Made by a program: the position numbers and the translations under genes. The notes beneath the pieces were generated by a model. It worked only from the letters and a program-made list of their open reading frames with translations. It searched no databases and was not told the origin of the DNA. This document shows, in pieces, positions 10,212 to 17,385 of a DNA stretch of 64,000 bases. Origin of the DNA: Candidatus Nanopelagicales bacterium (GTDB lineage Bacteria; Actinomycetota; Actinomycetes; S36-B12); assembly GCA_018401415.1 (NCBI GenBank), contig JAGYKV010000009.1, positions 174,656 through 238,655 of the forward strand, read 5' to 3'. Numbering within the stretch: position 1 is the first letter of the stretch; the number at the start of each line of letters is the position of its first letter.

Positions 10212-10279
10212 ATGTTCCCCTCACGTTAGGCCGCGCGACTGGTCCACTTGAATTCGAAGTAATACTGACCTGCCCCCGT

Positions 10280-11068
10280 TTAGTACGCCAGTGTCTTTGC
10301 AAGTCCGGGGTTGGTGTTCCAATCTAGCGTGAACTCGCTTGGTGTTCGGTAGCCGAGGGAGGAGTGGGGCCGGTAGGTGTTGTAGTGCTGGCGGTAGTCC
10401 TCGGCCATAACTTTGGCTTCGAGCAGCGAGTGAAACACCTCGATGGCGAGGAGTTCGTCGCGGAGTTTGCCGTTGAAGGATTCCACGAATGCGTTTTGCC
10501 ACGGTGATCCCGGTTCGATGAATACTGACCCGGTCGAGCTGAACCGGCACCAGTCAGCGATCGCGTTGCACGTCATTTCCGGGCCGTTATCCATGCGGAT
10601 GTACTGCGGATATCCATGCACAGCGGTGAGCCGATCCAGGACGCGCACCAGGTGATCGCCGGTGATCGATCGCTCCACTTCAATGGCCAGCGCGGTTTTG
10701 GTGAACTCATCAGTGATTGTGAGGACTTTCAGCACACGCGCGTCGGCGGTTTGATCGAATGCGAAATCGGCCGCCCACACATGATTCGGGAACGCTGCTC
10801 GGAGTCGATCCCCAGGGGTGGTGGATTCCCCGACGCGGGCTCGCTTACGCCGGGACACCCGCACCCGTAGGCCCTCATCACGGCACAGGCGTTGCACACG
10901 CTTGTGATTGACCACATGCCCTTCGCGGGTCAGCAGCGCGTGCAACCGCCGATACCCATACCGAGGGTTGTCCTTCGCGAGTTGGCGCAAACGGGCCCGC
11001 AGCTGCTGCTCCGGCACCGGGGGCACGGACCGCGGCAGCCGTTGCGTGGAGCGCGGTTGCTCAACCAC
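10280..11068 (-). CDS. IS3-family transposase OrfB (DDE integrase)
   Basis: This 262-residue integrase-type transposase contains an HTH_21-like N-terminus (DNPRYGYRRLHALL). The rve core has the catalytic triad in WAADFAFD (Asp), RMDNGPEM (Asp) and ESFNGKLRDE (Glu), so it appears intact. In IS3 elements OrfB is made as an OrfAB fusion by programmed -1 frameshifting. The frame remains open upstream of the first Met towards OrfA, consistent with that. It mobilises only its own element. Confidence 0.88.
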   Translation of the reverse strand: MVEQPRSTQRLPRSVPPVPEQQLRARLRQLAKDNPRYGYRRLHALLTREGHVVNHKRVQRLCRDEGLRVRVSRRKRARVGESTTPGDRLRAAFPNHVWAADFAFDQTADARVLKVLTITDEFTKTALAIEVERSITGDHLVRVLDRLTAVHGYPQYIRMDNGPEMTCNAIADWCRFSSTGSVFIEPGSPWQNAFVESFNGKLRDELLAIEVFHSLLEAKVMAEDYRQHYNTYRPHSSLGYRTPSEFTLDWNTNPGLAKTLAY

Positions 11069-11142
11069 CGCGCACGCCCGCCGTTGCGAAACCTCGAAGG
11101 TGGCGACCAGGTGATCGACTGGAGCCCGGCGGCGAGCCGGGC

Positions 11143-11421
11143 TCAGAAGTTTCCCCGGTTCACCTCTTTGAGCATGTCGATATCAAGCGCCTGGTCAGCG
11201 ACCAGGCGCTTCAACCGGGCGTTCTCCTTCTCCAGCTCCTTAAGCCGTTTCGCATCATCGGCCTTCATACCCCCGTACTGGTTCCGCCACCGGTAATACG
11301 TCGCCTCGGTGACCTCCAAGTGCTTACACACCTCCACCAAAGGCTTTCCTTCACCCAGCAGCCGATCGGCTTCCCGCAGCTTGCGAACAATCTGCTCCGG
11401 GGTGTGATGCCTACGCTTCAT
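11143..11421 (-). CDS. IS3-family transposase OrfA
   Basis: This protein of about 92 residues begins at MKRRHHTPEQIVRKL, the conserved OrfA start; a longer in-frame start is less likely. It has a helix-turn-helix (PLVEVCKHLEVTEATYYRWRN) and a leucine-zipper tail (KELEKENARLKRLVAD). The KLREADRLL and DMLKEVNRG features resemble the IS407 group. It overlaps or precedes OrfB in the expected frame relation and acts in end recognition and OrfAB assembly. Confidence 0.85.
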   Translation of the reverse strand: MKRRHHTPEQIVRKLREADRLLGEGKPLVEVCKHLEVTEATYYRWRNQYGGMKADDAKRLKELEKENARLKRLVADQALDIDMLKEVNRGNF

Positions 11422-11557
11422 GCCGTCCTCCTCGCCCATCAGGGCAATCGTGGACCGGCAAAGAAAATGGATCAACCAGCGGGGGTCAGGTCAAACCAAT
11501 AACAGCTTCTGCGAAAACACTGTTGTTCACCCGAACACAGAGGACTAATTTGGTCGC

Positions 11558-11659
11558 ATGGACGGCCCTGCTGACGATTCCTCCGTGGTTTCACCAAATC
11601 AGAAAATTGACGAAGAAATTGTTCTTTGCAGCCCCGAATGTGGGTCGGTAGACGGTTGA
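11558..11659 (+). CDS. Small ORF (33 residues) with acidic N-half and Ser/Cys-rich end; possible lanthipeptide precursor
   Basis: The ORF runs from ATG to TGA and is bounded upstream by an in-frame TAA. The N-terminal two thirds is acidic and leader-like (MDGPADDSS, KIDEEIVL). The C-terminal part contains two Cys and two Ser (LCSPECGSVDG). There is AGAGGA upstream, but about 14 bases from the ATG, which is long. It sits just beyond the IS that splits the lanM promoter region. It lacks a clear double-glycine or GA cleavage motif and is much shorter than NHLP or Nif11 leaders, so a chance ORF is more likely. Confidence 0.2.
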   Translation: MDGPADDSSVVSPNQKIDEEIVLCSPECGSVDG

Positions 11660-11727
11660 GAGCAGTTCTGTCGATAAATTCACCACCACCGGTGCAGTGA
11701 CTACCGCTACTAGGTAAAGAGGAAGCA

Positions 11728-13199
11728 ATGCTCAGTGCACCACACTCTCCACGCAGGTGGTCGACTCTCACGTATCGCCTTGCAATGCTCATTGCTGGTC
11801 TTCTTGCCATCTCGGCGATTCTGACCACCACTTTTGCTGTGCGCTCCGTTCAAGATGCACTGTATTCAGAAGTATCCCAGTCAATGGTTAACGTGTCCGC
11901 TCGGTCCAAGATGCCCTGTATTCAGAAGTCTCACAGTCAATGATCAACGTTCATTCTTCGGTGGAAAGCACCATCGATCTGCAATACAACAGCGTGGAGG
12001 CGTTTCGCCAGGCTGAACTTGATGCTCGTCGCGATGGTCTTCGCGATGTAGCCGCTCCCCTCACCACCACATTGGATCAAATCCGGCTGATGGCTGACTC
12101 GGGCGAAATCACCTTGGCCCAGGCACAGAGCAATTCATTGCAACTTCTCAAAGATGTCCGCTTTGCCAATGAGGACTACTTCTTCACATACGACCGGTCC
12201 ATGACAGCAATTTCGCACCCCGATGCCAAATTCCAAGGTCGAAACTTGATTGACTTGCAGGATGCTGACGGGAAGTTCGTGTTGCGCGAACTTCGCGATG
12301 TCGCACTCAATGAAGGCAGCGGGTACGTCGACTACAAATGGGTGCGCCTCAATGAAACTGAATCCGTGCCCAAACTCGGCTTCGTCTTTCACTATGAACC
12401 GTGGGATTGGATTATTGGCACGGGAGTGTACGTCGATGACATCGATGCTGCTGCTGCCGAGAGGATCGAAGCGATCAAGGCCGAACTTTCTGCTTCATTA
12501 AGCCAAGTGAGTTTCTCCGAAGACAGTATGTTCTATATTTTGAATCAAGAGGGGCAACTTATTGTCTCACCTGAAGGAGCAACGGCACTCGATCAATTTT
12601 CCGAGACACCTGCCGGACAGCAAATAAATGCCACTCTCGCAATGACTGCGCCTCCCCCTGGTGATTCTTTGGTCGAAACCGTTGTGCCTGCCACATTGCG
12701 TAACGGTGCTTCCGAAGATTGGGTTATGCAGACTTCCACAATCCCCGAACTCGGCTGGATTCTGGTGTCGGCGGTTCCCCAAGCAGAGCTGGCCGGCCCC
12801 GGCCGGACAATCGCCATTCAACAGTTACTCATGAGCCTGGCCATTCTCGTGCTTGGTCTGGGCGCCGGGCTTCTGCTCAGCCGGCGACTTGTGCGCCCCG
12901 TGGAAGACATCACCAAAGCGGCCGTAGCTCTCTCCAATGACACATTCGATCCGACCTCACTTGACCGGGCCGCGAAGCGCAGCGACGAGGTGGGTGAACT
13001 CGCTCGCACTTTCCAGCGAATGGGTGACGAGTTGGTGAAGAGGGAACGCAAGCTGCGCGAGCAGGTCGCGAAACTCACCGTGGTCATTGACCGCACCAAA
13101 TTGGCTGAGTCCGTTGACGAGATCACCGAATCCGAACACTTCCAACGGATCAAAGCTCAGGCAGATGAACTACGCAAAAACAAGCCACGCCCGGAGTAG
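11728..13199 (+). pseudogene. Cache-HAMP membrane sensor without output domain, frame broken by a 56-bp tandem duplication
   Basis: The N-terminus (MLSAPHSPRRW, then one TM helix) ends in a frameshift at about 11895. The remaining 419 residues continue from 11940. The main part holds an extracytoplasmic Cache region (ANEDYFFTYDRSMTAISHPDAK; WDWIIGTGVYVDD), a second Cache-like region, a TM helix (about 12830-12890), a HAMP domain and a short tail with IDRTKLAESVDEI. There is no kinase, GGDEF, cyclase or methyl-accepting domain. The break comes from an imperfect 56-bp repeat; the second copy restores the reading RSVQDALYSEVSQSM. Without the repeat the gene would be intact. Its tail matches that of the sensor at 13.9-15.1 kb, so the two are paralogues. 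Confidence 0.8.
11842..11953 (+). repeat. Imperfect 56-bp tandem duplication inside the Cache-HAMP gene
   Basis: The two copies are 11842-11897 and 11898-11953. Both encode RSVQDALYSEVSQSM followed by V/I-N-V, each in its own frame. The nucleotide differences are almost all at synonymous positions (for example TCC/TCG, GTT/GTC, GCA/GCC). Because 56 is not a multiple of three, the duplication shifts the frame. Two diverged but synonymous copies in tandem are what one gets by joining two strain variants that overlap by 56 bases. Confidence 0.9.
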
Positions 13200-13204
13200 C
13201 CGGT

Positions 13205-13900
13205 TCACCAAGCAGGGGGCAGGACCCGGCAACGCTCCACAATCTGGCCAAAAGTTTTGTTGTCTTCGGGGACGTCGTAATAATCCAGCAAGAACGATCG
13301 CACCCCAGCTTCAGCAATCACTGCTAGTCCCGCCTCGCGGCCTGCGGGGAATGGAAGGATGTTCGCAACCATCGGTGTGAACTCTAGATCTCCAAATTGC
13401 CGCCAGTAGTTCCCGTGAACGGGCTCGAAGTAGTCAATGTCTGGCTGAAAAAGTCCCAGCCTTCGCCAGCCTGCCACATGTTTGGGGAGGATCTCGCTCA
13501 TCATTCCGAGCAAATCTACTCCAGCGTTCTGTGCTTCGGAGAGACACAAATCCGCAACAGCCTGGGTCGCACAAGGAATCCAGCCCACCGGCATCTGCGG
13601 CCGGAACTCTTTACGCACACTGGTGAAATGCCGGTCCACCATCCTGCGCGAGAGGTTGATGGAAAACACGAGCTCCCCACAGGGGACACCGTCTAGATGC
13701 AATAGCCATTGGTGCTCAATGATTTTCGGATCGGAAGACGCACCTTCCCATGCCTTTCGGAAGTCGAGGGTGGCCTCCCCGTACGCGTCGCCAAAATGCT
13801 GAAGATGGATGGCGGCGAGTTCCTCGAGGGCATGAAGAGGGGCCCCTGGTAGGACGTCGATGTATGCAAGGCCACCATCTCCCAGAGGCACGAGGTTCAT
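13205..13900 (-). CDS. Uncharacterised cytosolic protein, possibly GNAT-like
   Basis: I do not recognise this 231-residue protein with certainty. It has no membrane segment. The alternation of predicted strands and helices, and stretches such as HQWLLHLDGVPCGELVFSI, are compatible with a GNAT acetyltransferase fold, but I see no clear acetyl-CoA loop. It lies 15 bases downstream of the Cache-HAMP gene on the same strand, as the last gene of a five-gene minus-strand run. It converges on the other Cache-HAMP gene with 5 bases between the stops. The context suggests a role in the same signalling system. Confidence 0.6.
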   Translation of the reverse strand: MNLVPLGDGGLAYIDVLPGAPLHALEELAAIHLQHFGDAYGEATLDFRKAWEGASSDPKIIEHQWLLHLDGVPCGELVFSINLSRRMVDRHFTSVRKEFRPQMPVGWIPCATQAVADLCLSEAQNAGVDLLGMMSEILPKHVAGWRRLGLFQPDIDYFEPVHGNYWRQFGDLEFTPMVANILPFPAGREAGLAVIAEAGVRSFLLDYYDVPEDNKTFGQIVERCRVLPPAW

Positions 13901-13915
13901 AGGGGCATGTACCCG

Positions 13916-15098
13916 TCAGTCCCGTGGTTCATTCATCCGCTTACGCATTTCTGCGGCCCGTTGAGCGATCTCCGCGAACCCTTCACTGTCGACGATGGCC
14001 TGGACAGACTCCGCACGCTTTGTTGAATCGATTTCCACCCTCAGTCGCTTTACTTCGACCTGCAAGGAACGCTCACGTTCTGCGACCTTCTTAGCCATTA
14101 CGGCAAACGTGGAAGCCAGCGTTGATATCTCGTCTTGCAGTCGAGGGGTGGATAGTAGGTCAAGATCCCCTTGATAATCGCCGTCCGCGATTCGAGAGGA
14201 TTCAACCGTGAGTCGGCGAATTGGCTTGACAATTCTCGAAGCGAGTAGCCACACCAGCAGCACCAGGACGACGTAGATACCCAAGAGAACCGGGAGAACC
14301 TGCCTCACGGCGTTGGCGCGAACTTCAGATACATATTCCAGCGAAATATCCTGCCCGATGCCGCCCACAGATACCCCACTTGAATTGAGGATTGGGCTGT
14401 AGACCCCCATCCAGGATCCATAGGCATCCGTGTACGCCGGCTCTTCGGTTGTGGCTGACAATCCCTGCTCCATCAATGCATAAGTCGATGGTTCGGTTAC
14501 CTGATCGAGTGGGATCTTGTACCGATACCCGGTTTGAGGCTCTCGGTAGTAACCGGAGGACACGGCGGTATACAGCTGATTGTCAGTCGGATCCTTAAAC
14601 CAGGTGTAAGTACCAGAACCCGTTACTCGAAACGCGTCGAACAGCCCCTGTGCTATTTCAGCGTATTCGGGATCGTCCGGATACCCGAACCCAGACTCTT
14701 CTGATGAGTCCAGGACCGCTGGTGCCGTCGTAACCAATTCGGCGAAGGCATCGCCATCTACGGTCTGAGCCACACCTTCTACTTGACCCATGAGTTGCTG
14801 CGCGAGTCGACCCTTGAGCTGACTGGGCAGAGAACTGCAGTACCCACACTGCGATGGCAATGAAGACGGCAGTGAAAAGCGCCACGAAGACCACGACGAG
14901 CTTGATCCGCAAGGAAACGTAGACATCGCGCTTCGAGTTCGGTTTCGATTCCTCCGCCGTCGGCTGCACGGCGTCATTGGCAGTTACTGCTGGAGCACTC
15001 ACTTGTTCCTCTTCTCTTGGGAGTGTTGAAAAACCTAGGGTTGTTGGTGAAGCGGGGCCGTGCACAAGGTCATTCGTCGGAGCCAAAGTCGATTGCAC
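13916..15098 (-). pseudogene. Second Cache-HAMP sensor without output domain, single-base frameshift near 14820
   Basis: The N-terminal frame starts at 15098 (MQSTLAPTNDLVHG), runs through a TM helix (IKLVVVFVALFTAVFIAIAVWVLQF), and breaks near 14815-14830. There the downstream frame resumes with QLKGRLAQQLMGQVEGVAQ. Removing one base would join them. The rest has an extracytoplasmic ligand-binding region, a TM helix (LPVLLGIYVVLVLLVWLLA), a HAMP domain and a tail VEIDSTKRAESVQAIVDSEGF with no enzymatic domain. The start overlaps the MFS gene by 29 bases. Either this is a real pseudogene or the base is a sequencing error; the otherwise well conserved frame favours an error. Confidence 0.78.
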
Positions 15099-16515
15099 GA
15101 TTCTGTTTGCGTCGCCGCAGGCGCCAGTTCATCAGGCTGTCGTCCCAACCCTTCATCACTTTGCGGGAATAGAAAACCGCAACGAGAGCAATCACTAAAG
15201 CAATTGTTCCGGGTAGCCAGAGCACGCCGGTGGCAAATCCGATCCCGACAATAGGGGCTGCCAAGACCAACCCGACCGCAACCGGTGTGAGGTCGATCAA
15301 AAACGAAACCCGGGTTCGGCGCTCGTCAGGAACGAGCGAGAGCGCACCACGGCGGGCATTCTCGTCAAGGCTCCACCGGGGAATTCGCCAGATTATTATC
15401 GCGACAATGAGCACCGCAATCGAACCGATGGCAGATCCGAGCGCGAGCGCAACGGCCGCAATCGCAGTTGCAATCGGAAGGATGATCAGCGTTCCCGGAA
15501 TGCCCGCCCGCTCAGCGATCCGCTCGGCGAAGAAGTGCTGAATTCCCCAGCAGATCCCGAGGGCAACGAGCCAGGTTGCAGCGAAGATGATCTGCAGATT
15601 TGCAGCATCGCGTCCGAGGAGGTCACCGACGCCCACGCTGTAGCCCATGATGACCGTGGTGCCGGCAACGAACGTCAGCGTGGAGGCCACCATGAGTGAG
15701 CGCCATACGGGAACGCCATTGATGAACTCCGCGGCACCCTTGATGGACTCGTTGAGTGATTCGCGATGCGCCGTTCCCTTGGCCGCAGAACTATTACGTA
15801 ATGCATGCGGGAGCCACAGCGCCAAGAACACGCACACGATTGGAGCAATGATCAGGAGCCAACTCAGGTCAAAGTCCAGCCCCTGTAGCAGGATGGGGGT
15901 CAAGAGTGCGACCGCAAGCCCGGAGATCTGTCCGACATAGGTCCAGGTCACCAGCCAGCCGAATACTTTGCGGCCCTCGGCCACGTTGAATTCATCGCCC
16001 GCGAGACTCCAGACGAGCAGCGGTACCAGATAGTTCAGTTGGTCGGCCAGGAGCCAGATCAGTCCAACCGCCAGAATCGGAAGTAACCCCCCTGCAATGA
16101 AAACCAAGGCAATGGTGAAAAGGATTGCGTACGCCAGGGTTGCGTAGCGAAGTACTTTGAGCCGCGCTGCGCCGTCAACAAGTCGAAACTGCACCAGGCC
16201 AAGAAGGAGAAGACCCAATCCACCCAATGGGTAGATGAACAGGAGTGACTCGGTTCCAGCGAGTGCGATCATTTGGCTCGCTGCGACAACCTCGGTAACA
16301 AATCCTGCAAAGAAAATACCCGCGAGTGCAACTGCCATGGGCCATGCCCGCTTCTTCAGGGAAGAACCTTCAACGGCTGCCCGAATTTCACCGCGCTCGC
16401 GCACCACGGCCGGTTGCGCAACTTTCGGTGTCGCCTCAGCTGCAGGTTTGCGCGCGGGGAGGAAACCCCATGGGTCGTCTTCAGGTGTGCCCGCGCCCTC
16501 GTCCTTCACGGTCAT
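15070..16515 (-). CDS. MFS-fold membrane protein resembling ATP/ADP (Npt/Tlc) carriers
   Basis: This 481-residue protein has a 50-60 residue polar N-terminus and then about 12 hydrophobic segments. The arrangement and sequences such as VGLIWLLADQLNYLVPLLVWSLAGDEFNVAEGRKVFGWL recall the NTT/Npt nucleotide-carrier branch and related MFS proteins that occur with cyclic-nucleotide-binding or HEAT domains in other bacteria. The substrate cannot be read from sequence. It starts 12 bases after the MinD/ParA-like gene and overlaps the sensor gene downstream, so it belongs to one operon. Nucleotide transport is an inference only; it may be a membrane scaffold. Confidence 0.65.
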   Translation of the reverse strand: MTVKDEGAGTPEDDPWGFLPARKPAAEATPKVAQPAVVRERGEIRAAVEGSSLKKRAWPMAVALAGIFFAGFVTEVVAASQMIALAGTESLLFIYPLGGLGLLLLGLVQFRLVDGAARLKVLRYATLAYAILFTIALVFIAGGLLPILAVGLIWLLADQLNYLVPLLVWSLAGDEFNVAEGRKVFGWLVTWTYVGQISGLAVALLTPILLQGLDFDLSWLLIIAPIVCVFLALWLPHALRNSSAAKGTAHRESLNESIKGAAEFINGVPVWRSLMVASTLTFVAGTTVIMGYSVGVGDLLGRDAANLQIIFAATWLVALGICWGIQHFFAERIAERAGIPGTLIILPIATAIAAVALALGSAIGSIAVLIVAIIIWRIPRWSLDENARRGALSLVPDERRTRVSFLIDLTPVAVGLVLAAPIVGIGFATGVLWLPGTIALVIALVAVFYSRKVMKGWDDSLMNWRLRRRKQNRAIDFGSDE

Positions 16516-16527
16516 GACAATTGTTGA

Positions 16528-17292
16528 TTACTGCGAAACCCGCGTGGCAGCTTCGCGAATTTGAGCGGACCACGCGTGATCGGGGCTGGTCAAGGAGAAC
16601 AAGCCCTCAGATGCGTTCTGCACGACTTCTTCAGCAAGCGGGAGGATCGCAGCCACTTCAGCAGCATAAACGTCTGTCATCTGTTGACGCAGATCCTCAA
16701 CATCGATGTTGGAAGGCACCTTATTAATGATCAGGAAAAGTTCAGGCACTCCGAGTTTGCGGGCCACGTCGACTGTCACTGCCGTGCCTTGGAAGTCTTG
16801 GCGATCGGGGCGCATGAGCAGAAGAAGGACATCGCTAATTGTTATTGACAGCAGTGTCTCCTCATTGAGTCCCGGGTGGGTGTCAATGAGTAAGTAGTCC
16901 AATTGCAGGTCACGAGCTAGGTCCCGAAAGCCGTCATTCAACGTCCCCACGTCATAGCCTTCACGCAATACGCGTGCGATGTCTCCCGACTTCATGCTGG
17001 AGGGAATCAGGTAGAGAGCGCCGCCATCTGACACCGTCTTATTCACCGCGATGCGATCGGTGACCTCGTGTGCTGCCTGGGCAATCGGAATTTTGCCCCA
17101 CAGGTAGTCGTTCAATGTGTTATCAAGGTCATCGGAATAGCCGAACAGCACGTGGATCCCTGGGCTCTGGATGTCGGTGTCAACAACGGCCACGCGATTT
17201 CCCGCCGCAGCCAGCTGGCCGGCCAAGTTGGAAGTTGTATTGCTCTTACCCGTTCCTCCACGGAATGAGTGGATGGAAATTACTTTGGTCAT
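16528..17292 (-). CDS. MinD/ParA-family ATPase
   Basis: This is a 254-residue P-loop ATPase of the SIMIBI class. The Walker A is SFRGGTGKSNTTSNLA; the usual deviant lysine position (KGG) is Arg here. Switch regions appear as DTDIQSPGIHVLFGY and YLLIDTHPGLNEETLL. There is no partner parB and no centromere-like repeat nearby, so chromosome or plasmid partition is unlikely. MinD/ParA proteins of this type position membrane or cytosolic cargo, or regulate assembly. It follows the ABC-cNMP gene by 93 bases and precedes the MFS gene by 12, in one transcription unit. Its probable job is to localise or organise that membrane system. Confidence 0.85.
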   Translation of the reverse strand: MTKVISIHSFRGGTGKSNTTSNLAGQLAAAGNRVAVVDTDIQSPGIHVLFGYSDDLDNTLNDYLWGKIPIAQAAHEVTDRIAVNKTVSDGGALYLIPSSMKSGDIARVLREGYDVGTLNDGFRDLARDLQLDYLLIDTHPGLNEETLLSITISDVLLLLMRPDRQDFQGTAVTVDVARKLGVPELFLIINKVPSNIDVEDLRQQMTDVYAAEVAAILPLAEEVVQNASEGLFSLTSPDHAWSAQIREAATRVSQ

Positions 17293-17385
17293 TTGTGCTC
17301 CCTTGACTAATCTGAGGTTCGAACCCTATCCAAACTCAGCCTGCCTGGCTACCGTGTAACCACGGTCACCTCGAATCCCAACGCA

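Larger units (their letters stand above)
10266..11493 (-). mobile_element. IS3-family insertion sequence (IS407-like), complete, about 1.23 kb
   Basis: The element is bounded by imperfect terminal inverted repeats: TGACCTGCCCCCG at the left and, reversed, TGACCTGACCCCCG at the right. Inside are two consecutive minus-strand frames, OrfA (helix-turn-helix plus leucine zipper) and OrfB (DDE integrase), the standard IS3 layout. I see no convincing 3-4 bp target duplication (left flank ATAC, right flank AACC), which suggests recombination after insertion. It lies 54 bases upstream of the lanM start, so it separates lanM from any original promoter or precursor gene. Confidence 0.9.

Noticed and set aside
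16528..17292. MinD/ParA ATPase as a replication or partition gene of an integrated plasmid
   Set aside because: There is no ParB, no iteron or parS-like repeat and no replication protein; the gene is in an operon with membrane proteins.
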